From positions 1 through 39,428 of the forward strand of contig NZ_QVMQ01000024.1 of NCBI RefSeq assembly GCF_010501105.1: a DNA stretch of 39,428 nt, given 5' to 3'. This DNA is from Dysgonomonas sp. 511. Its GTDB lineage: Bacteria > Bacteroidota > Bacteroidia > Bacteroidales > Dysgonomonadaceae. A model generated the notes under the pieces. The model saw only the letters and a program-made list of their open reading frames with translations. It was not told where the DNA came from and did not search any database. Shown here one piece after another: positions 1-8,411 of the stretch; position 1 is the stretch's first letter, and each line of letters opens with the position of its first letter. A program made the translations under genes and the position numbers.

Positions 1-4
1 TTAT

Positions 5-106
5 GCCTAAATTTGAAACGAGATACAAGAATAATTTCTCCACCAAGAAAATTCATTCTTTGTGGAGAAAACTATGAGGGAATTATTCAGTGAACCCTAC
101 TTAGGC
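5..106. repeat. Nested dyad-symmetry region at the left edge
   Basis: Three inverted repeats are nested: GCCTAA (5-10) with TTAGGC (101-106), GAATAATT (29-36) with AATTATTC (81-88), and TTTCTCCAC (35-43) with GTGGAGAAA (62-70). Together they could fold into one long interrupted hairpin. On the minus strand an ORF starts at 56 and runs open to the window edge (18 codons, beginning MNFLGGEIILVS), so this may be the structured upstream end of a neighbouring gene or insertion element. No U-tract follows the stem on either strand, so it does not look like a simple terminator. Function unknown. Confidence 0.45.
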
Positions 107-128
107 AAAAAAACTTTCTGTATCGACA

Positions 129-171
129 GGTGAAGCCTCTTTTTCGAGAAAAGCCTGAGCACAGCCTCACC
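129..171 (-). other. Hairpin downstream of the TonB-dependent receptor gene
   Basis: On the minus strand GGTGAGGC (171-164) can pair with GCTTCACC (136-129) with one G-U wobble, and a second short stem lies inside. It is 60-100 bases past the receptor stop codon. The only U-run lies about 15 bases further on (near 107-113), so it could be a terminator or 3'-end processing structure, but it is not a textbook one. The rest of 110-230 shows no gene. Confidence 0.3.
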
Positions 172-230
172 TTCCGATTTTAACCTGTTAATACAAAATT
201 CCATCAAAAGGAATATCCTGCACAATTGGC

Positions 231-2612
231 TTACAGCAAGTTGCCAATTTTAAAGCCTAAGAATACTGTACGTGGCAGGCTTGGCCCATAAACATATGAA
301 GGGTCGCGATCGACTCCTTTGTCAAAGTCTTTCTGGAACGAATTGAATATATTTTTCATCCCTGCAAACCATTGTACGGTAACGCCGCCAGTTATTTTCA
401 TGTCGTAATGAAATTTAACTCCCGCATCGAAAAAAGATTTGGATTTGCGTACTTCCCCGCCTGAGCCTTCCGGCAGTTCGGTGCCGAAATATTGCAGAAA
501 CATAGGGCCTGTATAAGTTCCTGTTGCCGATAGCCCAAAGTTGCGCGCAAACTCCCATTCGGCAGTGAAGAAGCCATAATTGTCGGGCGTACGGTAGAAT
601 TTCTTTTTCCCGAAATCTTTGTCCGGGTCTTTATATCTGCTCGATTGTACTGTAAACCCTGCGGTGAAGTTGAGCTTTTCGGAAGGGATAAGTTTCATCT
701 CCATATTCAATCCTTGTACTACCGCACCTTTTTTCGCATTCATGCGGGTATATATGGTAATTCCGTTTTCATCAGTCTCGCCGATCTCGTTGCGGAACGG
801 GTTGTGAAGCTTCGTATAGAAACCTTCGACAAGGAAATTTGTATTCACACTACCCAGTTTCTTATTATAGTCGAACGACAGGGTGAAGCTGGTGCTGTTT
901 TCTTGTTTCAGGTTCGGGTCATTCTTATTTATTACCTGTCGCGAACCCGATGTTTCTATGTGTAAATCTTCGTCGAAGATCTGTGGTGCGCGGTATCCTC
1001 TCGATACTCCGAGACGGGTTTGCAGTGCAGGTGTGATGTCGTACATAATGCTTGCACGTGGTACGAATACTGTTCCCGATTTGTCGGCATCATTGTCCAT
1101 TTTGTCATTTACGGAATAATGCTCTACACGCGCTCCGGCAAGGAATTTAAACTTGTTGACTTTTATCTCATACTGGGCAAAAGCTCCTGTAGTAGATAGA
1201 GACTGGTCGGAAACCACTGTGTTGGGGTGATGCTCTTCTGTTAGTTCACCATTGTCGTCCACACCATATTCTACATATCCCAGTTTCTTGTCTTTCAGGT
1301 GCGAACCTGTATGTTCTACACCAGCCACAATGGTAGAGTTGTCGTTTAAAGAAAGCTTATACTGCGCGCCCATGTTGTAGGTCTTGTCTTTTGTATTTCC
1401 ATAATCGCTAAGCGATTGTTTTGCTCCATAATAAGAGTCCCTGTCGAGGTATTGCCCCGATCCGAATATTGTTAACAGATCGCTTTCGCGGAAATACTGT
1501 TCGAAAGTCAATGCTCCTGTTTTCATATCGTGCTTTACCGATTCGGAGATGTCGCGCTCGTGGTGAGGGTAATCTTGCTTATTGCCTCCGTTGCGTTCTT
1601 CACTGATATTGAAAAAGTCGAGACTGAGCTTGCTCCTGTATCCCGGACGGTGGAATATACGGGTGCCGATAACAGTGTTTTTCATGGGTGCTATTTCCGA
1701 AAAACTGTCATCGTTGTAGTCGAACATCTTACGGTCGCGCATATTGCCGAATACGGCAATCCCCGTCTTATGGTCGTCGGTAACCAACGATGCGTTGAAT
1801 GTGGCATTATAATCGGCAGCCGGGCCGTTGCTCCCGCTTACGCCTGTGCCGATAAGAGAAGTGTTGAACCCTGCTTCGAACGAGTTGCGCTTAGGGTCTT
1901 TAAGTATCAGGTTTATTGTGCCGGCAATAGCATTAGAACCATATAATACAGAACCTCCGCCGCGAACAACTTCTATCCGGTCGAGCATATTGGCAGGTAT
2001 CAGTTCTAGCCCATACACGCCCGCCAGCCCGCTGAATATAGGGCGGCTATTTATCAGTATTTGAGAATAAGGGCCTTCAAGCCCATTCATTCTGACTTGC
2101 GAAAAACCACAGTTTTGGCAATCGTTTTCGTAGCGTAATCCGGTGGCGAAGTTCAGCCCCTCACCCAATACTACCGATTGCGTGGTTTCCAGCATCTTGG
2201 TGTTGATAGTGTTTACTATAACCGAAGCTTCCGCCCTTTTTTGTGATGTGCGTCCTGCGGTGACTACCACTTCACTAAGGCTCAAGGCATCTTCTTCTAT
2301 CTCGAAGTTTATTTCCAGCGAAACACCTTTCTTCAATGTTATTTCTTTCTCCTGAGGTTTGTAGCCTACGCCCTGTGCCATCACAATCCATGTACCTTCG
2401 GGTAGGTTTTTCAAGGCGTAATGTCCTGTAGCGTCGGTTGCTATACCAATGGTTGTGTTTTTTAATACGACATTAATATAGGGGACGTGTTTGCCCGTTT
2501 TTTTGTCGACAACATGTCCAAAGATATTGGCATCTGTCCTGACTATATTTGTAGCATTTGAAAAAAGAAAAGATAATAAGAGGATAAGAACGAGTAATGA
2601 ATATTTTTTCAT
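231..2612 (-). CDS. TonB-dependent outer-membrane receptor with carboxypeptidase-regulatory-like domain
   Basis: A 793-residue outer-membrane active transporter that would take up a ligand using TonB energy. I start it at the ATG at 2612, because the longer reading begins with TTG and lacks a signal peptide, while MKKYSLLVLILLLSFLFSNA is a good one. Residues about 29-110 form a CarboxypepD_reg-like beta domain. About 120-240 is the plug (VVVTAGR, then VLYGSNAIAGTINLILK), and the remainder is beta-barrel. The plug carries a Cys165-x-x-Cys168 pair followed by GFSQVRMNGLEG, a motif I associate with siderophore or haem-type receptors, but the substrate cannot be read from sequence. No SusD partner is adjacent, which argues against a glycan-uptake locus. 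A three-half-site operator candidate lies upstream. Confidence 0.9.
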   Translation of the reverse strand: MKKYSLLVLILLLSFLFSNATNIVRTDANIFGHVVDKKTGKHVPYINVVLKNTTIGIATDATGHYALKNLPEGTWIVMAQGVGYKPQEKEITLKKGVSLEINFEIEEDALSLSEVVVTAGRTSQKRAEASVIVNTINTKMLETTQSVVLGEGLNFATGLRYENDCQNCGFSQVRMNGLEGPYSQILINSRPIFSGLAGVYGLELIPANMLDRIEVVRGGGSVLYGSNAIAGTINLILKDPKRNSFEAGFNTSLIGTGVSGSNGPAADYNATFNASLVTDDHKTGIAVFGNMRDRKMFDYNDDSFSEIAPMKNTVIGTRIFHRPGYRSKLSLDFFNISEERNGGNKQDYPHHERDISESVKHDMKTGALTFEQYFRESDLLTIFGSGQYLDRDSYYGAKQSLSDYGNTKDKTYNMGAQYKLSLNDNSTIVAGVEHTGSHLKDKKLGYVEYGVDDNGELTEEHHPNTVVSDQSLSTTGAFAQYEIKVNKFKFLAGARVEHYSVNDKMDNDADKSGTVFVPRASIMYDITPALQTRLGVSRGYRAPQIFDEDLHIETSGSRQVINKNDPNLKQENSTSFTLSFDYNKKLGSVNTNFLVEGFYTKLHNPFRNEIGETDENGITIYTRMNAKKGAVVQGLNMEMKLIPSEKLNFTAGFTVQSSRYKDPDKDFGKKKFYRTPDNYGFFTAEWEFARNFGLSATGTYTGPMFLQYFGTELPEGSGGEVRKSKSFFDAGVKFHYDMKITGGVTVQWFAGMKNIFNSFQKDFDKGVDRDPSYVYGPSLPRTVFLGFKIGNLL

Positions 2613-2659
2613 TTGTTGATAAAAATTAATGAAAAGGTCTTTATTTAAAAAAGGAGGTG

Positions 2660-2667
2660 CAAAGTTC
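2660..2667 (-). promoter_or_regulatory. Candidate -7 promoter element of the TonB-dependent receptor
   Basis: Minus-strand GAACTTTG matches the Bacteroidota TAnnTTTG box at 7 of the 8 positions when the two free positions are counted. It lies about 47 bases upstream of the ATG at 2612. No clear TTTG -33 box is seen, so the site may depend on an activator at the palindromes just upstream (2702-2739). Confidence 0.35.
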
Positions 2668-2701
2668 TGTAAAATAGTGACTGGCGGCAATAACTATATT
2701 T

Positions 2702-2739
2702 AGGTATTGCTGGGGCTGTTGATACCTAATTATAGGTAT
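2702..2739. promoter_or_regulatory. Candidate operator with three AGGTAT/ATACCT half-sites
   Basis: The half-sites are AGGTAT (2702-2707), ATACCT (2722-2727) and AGGTAT (2734-2739). The last two form an 18-bp palindrome with perfect 6-bp arms around AATTAT. The first two could also pair as a hairpin with a 14-base loop. The site is 90-127 bases upstream of the receptor start, just upstream of the -7-like box, which suits an activator or metal-responsive regulator. The regulator is unknown. Confidence 0.45.
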
Positions 2740-2774
2740 TTGTTATGGCTGATAGCTTAAATTGATCGGCCTGC

Positions 2775-2844
2775 AAAAAGAGAGGTTGCCTAAAAAGCAA
2801 AAGTACTATCAATGCGATACGTTTTTACTTCTTAGGCAACCCCT
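2775..2844 (-). terminator. Rho-independent terminator of the 926-residue OMP gene
   Basis: Arms at 2781-2793 and 2832-2844 (AGAGGTTGCCTAA and TTAGGCAACCCCT) pair at 12 of 13 positions. Read on the minus strand, the stem is followed by a five-U run (2779-2775). It lies 30-99 bases past the stop codon of the upstream gene and before the operator of the next receptor, so the two OMP genes are probably separate transcription units. Confidence 0.75.
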
Positions 2845-2873
2845 ATTGTATTATTTATATCAGGTAAGTTTTA

Positions 2874-5654
2874 TCAGAACATGCCAGGGCCTCGTCCGCC
2901 CCTTCCACCAGGGCCTCTTCTGCTTTGCCCTTCCATGTCGCTGCCTTTCATTCCTCCTTTGAATGTTTGGAAGCGGATTGTAAGCCCTACCATAAAGTAG
3001 CTTGTCAGCGAATTGGAAGTGGTATAAGATATCCTGTCGGCCGAAGAACTGCGCGAAATATTGCTCCTGTCCTTAAGGATGTCATAGATTTTGAACTTAA
3101 GCGTTGCCGGAAGCGAAGTTGCCTGGTCGCCCGACCTCAACCTTATCTTGAACTCTTTGGACAGGGATGCATTCCATATCCACGAGTTTTGTTTATAGCC
3201 CGCTTCGTAGCCCGAATTGGATGAGTAGTCAACATCACTTTCGAGCACGAAATCATATGGCATAAACCACTGGATATCTGCCATTCCTCCATAGTTGTAT
3301 ATCGCAGCATTGCGATTGCTGGTCTTGGTATATCTGGTGTCTTCGTATGTAATATTTGCCCCTATATTGAACTGGAATTTGTCAGAATTGAACTTCAGAC
3401 GTATATTCTCGCTTATGCTATATACATTAGCCGTATTTTTTATCGCATCTTCTCCCGTATTTTTAAGGAATGCGTTGTCGCGGGTATAGCGTCCGTGTAT
3501 CCTGTTGTTGATAGAAAATCTTTTATTTTTCAGAGGAGTGTTGTACATCACCATCAACCGTCCGCTCATATTGCCGTCAATATTTTCGTAAGTGGTATTC
3601 TTACTGTTGTTTGCACCGGTTTCAACGATGCTGGCTATTGCATTCATGGTATATCGCATATCCCCGAACGCCATAATAGACGAAGCTTTTTCGGGAATAT
3701 ACTTCTGGTAGCGGATATTGAGCCTGTGTTCGAAGCTCGGTTTCAGGTTCGGGTTACCCCATGTAGTATCTGTCGCATTCTGGCTGATGATACCATTAAA
3801 CAATTGGTCGGTAGATGCCTGCGAGGTTTGCCCGTTGTATCGTACCCTCAGGTTGTGCCGCCTGTCCCACAAATAGTTGAACTCGAGGCGTGGCGCAAAG
3901 TTGAGGAAGTTGCGTGCGCGGTCTTTGTTCTCGTCCATATTCGGCTGGGTTACCGATGTTTGCGAACGCGAAGGTTCCAAACCTACGCCTACAGTATAAT
4001 TGTATTTTTGCCTGCGGCTTTGAAAATTGAGGGATATATTCTGGTTCAGGAAGTCGTTCTTCGTATTACGGGTATAGTTGTCTGCCACTACAGTGTAATT
4101 TCCTGTGCCATCATTATCGTAGGTTTTCTTGTCTGTTTCAGAATGGTTTTTGCGGATGCTGTAAGCCAGTTCGAGGAAGTTGTTCTTTCCTATAGGTTCG
4201 AGGTAAGAAGCCCGCATGCGCCAGTTGTAACTATTGTTTTTCTGGTCGTATATCTGGTCTTGTATTACCACCGAGTCTTTGTTGTAGTAGTCGATGTGCG
4301 AATAGGTTGTACCTTCGGTATCGCCATCGCTCATGCCTCCTGATACCTCGAAGGTTATAGACCTGCCTTTATCGTTAAGCATACGGTTTATCAACAGGTT
4401 TCCGTTTAGGTTGATTGTATTTCTTTTCGATGCCGATTCCGAGCCGGAAAGCATATTAAATGCATCACCTTCGTTGCCTAGCCGTTCTGTATCGCCCGAT
4501 GAGAAGTTGCGGGTTCTCGTGTATGATAGGTTCGGGGTGAAAATAATATTAGTTACACTGTCAGGTTTCCATTCGAAACGGAAGCGGCCGTTGATGTTTT
4601 TATTATTATTGTTTTGGTATGATGTTTTTTCTTCCGTCATGCCGGCATTTCTTTCCCCTGTATATTGGGTGCTGGTCATACTTTCCACATCGGTGTCCGT
4701 TCCGCGATATTGCACATCGCCATTGTATTTGAATTTGCTCGAAGGTTCCATTGCAAGATTGACCCCGCCCATAGCGGTTTCGGTTATGCCGCGGTCCGAT
4801 CCCCATCGGCGTCCGCCCAATCCGTTTGCATTGTTGTTATTGTTGAAGTTGCCCAATGCCGACAAGCGGTTGTTGTTGCGGGCTATGTTTACAAAGCCAT
4901 TTCCCTCGTAGCGGTCTTCGCTACCATATCCCCCCGATACGCTACCCATTATACCTTCTTTCATGCCGGGTTTTACTATCAGGTTGATTACTGTTTGCTC
5001 CTCCCCGTCGTCGAATCCGGTTAGTTGCGCCATGTCCGATTTTTTATCCAAGACTTGTAGTTTTTCCACCATCTTGGCCGGCAGGTTTTGGGATGCTGTC
5101 TTCGGGTCGTCGCTAAAGAATTCTTTACCATCGACCAGAATTTTCGAGATATCTTTGCCGTTTACAGTTATCTTGCCTTCCGAGTCTATCTCAGCCCCGG
5201 GTATTTTCTTTATCAATTCGCCAAGCACGGCGGTTTCCTGTACTTTGTACGAATCGGCGTTGTATTCTACAGTGTCTCCTTTCACTATTATTTCGGGAGC
5301 TTTGGCCTCTACGGTAGCTTCGCTGAGCAGTATGCCGTCTTCTCTAAGAAAAATGTCGCCCAAAGCGGTTTTTTGTCGGGTGTTGAGATTGTAAAACTGG
5401 TCGATATAACCGATAAAGGATAGTTGCACTACATATTGTCCTTGTTTGACTCCTACTTTAAATTTGCCATCACTGGTTGTTACTCCTCCTGTCACATAGG
5501 TGCTGTCTTTCATATTCAGCACACGGATACTAGCCATCTCAATAGGCTCTTTTGTTTTCTCATCAAAAATTGTCCCGGTTAAGTTTACTTGTGAAACGAT
5601 ATTTGATGAAAAAAACACGAACAAAAACAAAAGTAACGGAATATTCCTTTTCAT
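2874..5654 (-). CDS. TonB-dependent-receptor-like outer-membrane beta-barrel protein
   Basis: A 926-residue protein that starts at ATG 5654 with a signal peptide (MKRNIPLLLFLFVFFSS, cleavage near SQVN). Residues about 24-105 are a CarboxypepD_reg-like domain (GTIFDEKTKEPIEMASIRV). About 115-230 is a plug-like region (KIPGAEIDSEGKITVNGKD, then KILVDGKEFFSDDPKTA), and the rest is a large barrel of the OMP_b-brl_3 type, rich in Asn. These proteins differ from classical SusC and usually have no SusD. The substrate is unknown; they are often annotated only as outer-membrane beta-barrel proteins. The last 27 residues form a Gly/Arg-rich tail (RRGPGGRGGRGPGMF) after the final strand, which is odd for a barrel. 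An extracytoplasmic-sigma-like promoter lies upstream and a strong terminator downstream. Confidence 0.88.
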   Translation of the reverse strand: MKRNIPLLLFLFVFFSSNIVSQVNLTGTIFDEKTKEPIEMASIRVLNMKDSTYVTGGVTTSDGKFKVGVKQGQYVVQLSFIGYIDQFYNLNTRQKTALGDIFLREDGILLSEATVEAKAPEIIVKGDTVEYNADSYKVQETAVLGELIKKIPGAEIDSEGKITVNGKDISKILVDGKEFFSDDPKTASQNLPAKMVEKLQVLDKKSDMAQLTGFDDGEEQTVINLIVKPGMKEGIMGSVSGGYGSEDRYEGNGFVNIARNNNRLSALGNFNNNNNANGLGGRRWGSDRGITETAMGGVNLAMEPSSKFKYNGDVQYRGTDTDVESMTSTQYTGERNAGMTEEKTSYQNNNNKNINGRFRFEWKPDSVTNIIFTPNLSYTRTRNFSSGDTERLGNEGDAFNMLSGSESASKRNTINLNGNLLINRMLNDKGRSITFEVSGGMSDGDTEGTTYSHIDYYNKDSVVIQDQIYDQKNNSYNWRMRASYLEPIGKNNFLELAYSIRKNHSETDKKTYDNDGTGNYTVVADNYTRNTKNDFLNQNISLNFQSRRQKYNYTVGVGLEPSRSQTSVTQPNMDENKDRARNFLNFAPRLEFNYLWDRRHNLRVRYNGQTSQASTDQLFNGIISQNATDTTWGNPNLKPSFEHRLNIRYQKYIPEKASSIMAFGDMRYTMNAIASIVETGANNSKNTTYENIDGNMSGRLMVMYNTPLKNKRFSINNRIHGRYTRDNAFLKNTGEDAIKNTANVYSISENIRLKFNSDKFQFNIGANITYEDTRYTKTSNRNAAIYNYGGMADIQWFMPYDFVLESDVDYSSNSGYEAGYKQNSWIWNASLSKEFKIRLRSGDQATSLPATLKFKIYDILKDRSNISRSSSADRISYTTSNSLTSYFMVGLTIRFQTFKGGMKGSDMEGQSRRGPGGRGGRGPGMF

Positions 5655-5701
5655 TATTTCCTTGTATCAACTAAATTTAAACTCTTTTACACTGTTTGGT
5701 G

Positions 5702-5728
5702 AGACTGAATAAGTAGGAAAAGGTTTAA
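5702..5728 (-). promoter_or_regulatory. Candidate ECF-sigma-type promoter (TTAAAC-N17-GTCT)
   Basis: Minus-strand TTAAAC (728-723 of the 5700 block) is followed after exactly 17 bases by GTCT (705-702). It lies about 50-75 bases upstream of the OMP start. The same layout occurs before the LolA-like gene. TAnnTTTG is not obvious here, which favours an alternative sigma factor. The sigma factor itself is not in the window. Confidence 0.4.
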
Positions 5729-5804
5729 TCTGTATTTTTTGTTTTTATATTTTTTTTCCTTCAAAAAGAAAAAATTACAGCGCTTCTTCATCCGCAAAAA
5801 GCAT

Positions 5805-5812
5805 TATCTTTG
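5805..5812 (+). promoter_or_regulatory. -7 promoter box of ftsK (TATCTTTG)
   Basis: An exact TAnnTTTG box ends only 8 bases before the ATG at 5821. Since transcription in Bacteroidota usually starts a few bases after this box, the ftsK mRNA should have almost no 5' leader. No good -33 TTTG is seen. Confidence 0.55.
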
Positions 5813-5820
5813 TTTCTTGT

Positions 5821-8286
5821 ATGGCAAAAAAAACGATTTCGAAAAAGAAAAAGAAAAATAGTGAAAAGGTTGGTATTCTCGAATTTATAAAAAAAGAGCG
5901 TACCCGTTTTCTCTTTGGTGTATGCCTTGTTTTTATAGGCGCATATATCTTGTTGGGCGAGATATCATTCTTCTCTACCGGGGCAGCCGACCAGAGCAAG
6001 GTGTTGAACAAGGAGTTTTCCTCGTTGCTGTCGCAGAGGCTGCCGATAAGTAACTGGACCGGTGTAGCCGGAGCCTTTATTGCCGAGCAACTTATCAACC
6101 GGTGGTTTGGTGTATTCTCCATGCTCATCCCTGTTTTCCTTATCTTTGCAGGGTTGATACAAATGCGGGTGCTTAACAATATTTCCACGCTTCGCACATT
6201 CCTGTTGCTGGCATTTATTATGATATGGGGCTCTATTACAAGCGCTTTCTTGTTTTCCCGCATCCTACCCGAAGGGCATATCGTATGGGGGGGAGCGCAC
6301 GGGCAATATGTAGAGCAGACATTGGAGGCCGCTCTGGGCATACCGGGCATACTTATGGTTATTATCCTCTTAGCCATCATATTCTTTGTGATAATAAAAA
6401 GAGCCTCGATGGAATTTTTCAGAAGCCTGTTTAAGAATCCTTTGAAAAAACAGGAAGAGCAAGACGACTTCTATGATGCAGACGAGGATGTTTATGAAGA
6501 TAAGAAAAGCCTGAAAGATAGACTTTTTGCTTTCTATTACAAGCTGAAAAAGAACAACAAAAAAGAAGAAGAGGGCGAAATTGCTGATATCCCGGTCTCT
6601 TTCCCTAAAGAGGAAACTTCTGTTCCTCATTCTACAACTTTGCATATCGATCAGGACTTTGAAATAATAGTGCCCGAAGACGAGGAGCTCGTGAAACCTG
6701 TAGCCCCTCCTGTGCCGAGAATAAAGCCGGATGTGCCGGAAGATATCGAAGCCGATTTGCAGGATGTGGATGAAGAAATGGAAGACTACGACCCTACAAA
6801 AGATTTGTCGAATTTTCATTTCCCGTCTACCGAACTGCTGAAAGTGTACGACTCAACAGGCAAAGGGGTGGATATGGCAGAGCAAAATGCCAATAAGAGC
6901 AAAATCATCACCACATTGCAAAATTACGGCATAGAGATCACATCTATAAAAGCGACTGTAGGCCCTACCATCACCCTTTACGAGATAGTGCCGAAAGCAG
7001 GGGTGCGTATATCGAAAATCAGGAACCTCGAAGATGATATCGCCCTTAGCCTGTCGGCATTGGGTATCCGCATCATTGCGCCTATGCCGGGCAAGGGAAC
7101 TATCGGTATCGAAGTGCCCAACAAAGACCCTCAGATAGTATCTATGCAGTCGGTGATAGGCTCGCGCAAGTTTCAGGAAAGCACTTTCGACCTGCCTGTG
7201 GCTCTGGGCAAGACCATTACCAACGATATATTTATTTTCGACCTGTGCAAAATGCCGCACTTGCTCGTGGCTGGGGCTACCGGGCAGGGTAAGTCTGTGG
7301 GGTTGAATGCCATTATTACATCGTTGCTTTACAAGAAGCATCCGGCAGAAATGAAGATGGTGCTTGTAGACCCTAAGATGGTAGAGTTTAACATCTATTC
7401 GAGGATAGAGAAGCATTATCTGGCCAAGCTTCCCGATGCAGAGAAGGCTATTATCACCGATGTGTCGAAAGTTACCCAGACGCTCAATTCGTTGACAAAG
7501 GAAATGGACGACCGTTACGAATTGTTGATGAATGCCGGAGTGAGAAATATAAAAGAATATAACGAGAAATTTCGCAAACGCAGGCTCAACCCATTGAAAG
7601 GCCATCGCTTTCTTCCTTATCTGGTCATTATTATCGACGAGTTTGGCGACCTGATAATGACTGCCGGAAAAGAGATAGAAATGCCTATCGCCCGTATTGC
7701 CCAAAAAGCGCGCGCTGTGGGTATGCACATGGTGATAGCTACACAACGCCCGACCACAAACATTATTACGGGAACGATAAAGGCAAACTTCCCGGCTCGC
7801 ATGGCTTTCCGCGTAACATCGCAGATAGACTCGCGCACGATACTCGACATGTCGGGGGCAAATCAGTTGATAGGGCGAGGCGATATGTTGTTTTCGCAAG
7901 GAAGTGACCTTGTGCGTATCCAATGTGCTTTTGTAGACACGCCCGAAGTGGAAGGCATCGCCCAATATATTGGCGAACAGCAAGGATATAGCAGTGCTTT
8001 CGAGTTGCCCGAATTTGTGGGCGAAGGGGGCGAAGACAAAATGGGCAGCATCGATCTCAACGATCGCGACCCGCTGTTCGACGAGGCGGCAAGATTGATA
8101 GTTGTACATCAGCAGGGTTCTACATCACTCATACAGCGCAAATTCTCGATAGGGTACAACCGTGCAGGACGCCTCATGGACCAATTGGAAGCTGCGGGGA
8201 TAGTAGGGCCTACACAGGGTAGTAAACCTCGCGAGGTGTTTATTGCAGATGAATATAGCTTGGAACAGAAATTAAGTTCTTTTTGA
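5821..8286 (+). CDS. ftsK: DNA translocase FtsK
   Basis: An 821-residue septum-anchored, ATP-driven DNA pump that clears and aligns chromosome dimers during division. The N terminus is Lys-rich, followed by four predicted membrane helices in about residues 25-195. An acidic linker (about 205-345) follows, then the alpha domain (about 365-450, VGPTITLYEIVPKAGVRISK). The motor has Walker A GATGQGKS (485-492), Walker B LVIIIDEFGDL (about 602-612) and the conserved ATQRP. The C-terminal gamma winged-helix domain (about 752-810, QRKFSIGYNRAGRLMDQLEAAG) would read KOPS-like polar sequences. The length is normal for Bacteroidota FtsK, shorter than the E. coli protein. It is followed by a repeat-containing gap and the LolA-like gene. 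Confidence 0.97.
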   Translation: MAKKTISKKKKKNSEKVGILEFIKKERTRFLFGVCLVFIGAYILLGEISFFSTGAADQSKVLNKEFSSLLSQRLPISNWTGVAGAFIAEQLINRWFGVFSMLIPVFLIFAGLIQMRVLNNISTLRTFLLLAFIMIWGSITSAFLFSRILPEGHIVWGGAHGQYVEQTLEAALGIPGILMVIILLAIIFFVIIKRASMEFFRSLFKNPLKKQEEQDDFYDADEDVYEDKKSLKDRLFAFYYKLKKNNKKEEEGEIADIPVSFPKEETSVPHSTTLHIDQDFEIIVPEDEELVKPVAPPVPRIKPDVPEDIEADLQDVDEEMEDYDPTKDLSNFHFPSTELLKVYDSTGKGVDMAEQNANKSKIITTLQNYGIEITSIKATVGPTITLYEIVPKAGVRISKIRNLEDDIALSLSALGIRIIAPMPGKGTIGIEVPNKDPQIVSMQSVIGSRKFQESTFDLPVALGKTITNDIFIFDLCKMPHLLVAGATGQGKSVGLNAIITSLLYKKHPAEMKMVLVDPKMVEFNIYSRIEKHYLAKLPDAEKAIITDVSKVTQTLNSLTKEMDDRYELLMNAGVRNIKEYNEKFRKRRLNPLKGHRFLPYLVIIIDEFGDLIMTAGKEIEMPIARIAQKARAVGMHMVIATQRPTTNIITGTIKANFPARMAFRVTSQIDSRTILDMSGANQLIGRGDMLFSQGSDLVRIQCAFVDTPEVEGIAQYIGEQQGYSSAFELPEFVGEGGEDKMGSIDLNDRDPLFDEAARLIVVHQQGSTSLIQRKFSIGYNRAGRLMDQLEAAGIVGPTQGSKPREVFIADEYSLEQKLSSF

Positions 8287-8356
8287 TTGGTAAATAAGGG
8301 CTATCGAAGTTCAATAAATTTATCTATATAGAGAAAAAGCTTGCTGGATATAGCTC

Positions 8357-8411
8357 CCGAAAAGTAACAATCGAAAACAGGGCAATATGTGTTACTTTTG
8401 TTACTTTTCGG
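8357..8411. repeat. 12-bp perfect inverted repeat CCGAAAAGTAAC / GTTACTTTTCGG
   Basis: Arms at 8357-8368 and 8400-8411 flank a 31-base spacer. The right arm is also the first end of the solitary repeat element at 8400-8512, so this dyad may be a remnant of a second adjoining copy. It could fold as a hairpin 70-125 bases after the ftsK stop, but there is no U-tract. Confidence 0.6.

Noticed and set aside
2613..2873. A cobalamin riboswitch before the TonB-dependent receptor
   Set aside because: No B12-box core (GCCACTG) was seen in the leader, and the leader is mostly occupied by palindromes and a terminator.
3495..4343. Long plus-strand ORF (282 codons) opposite the 926-residue OMP
   Set aside because: It has no recognisable motif and is antisense to a clear barrel-coding gene.
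6853..8109. Long minus-strand ORF (418 codons) inside ftsK
   Set aside because: It lies antisense to strongly conserved FtsK motor motifs, with a low-complexity His/Tyr-rich composition expected of a shadow frame.
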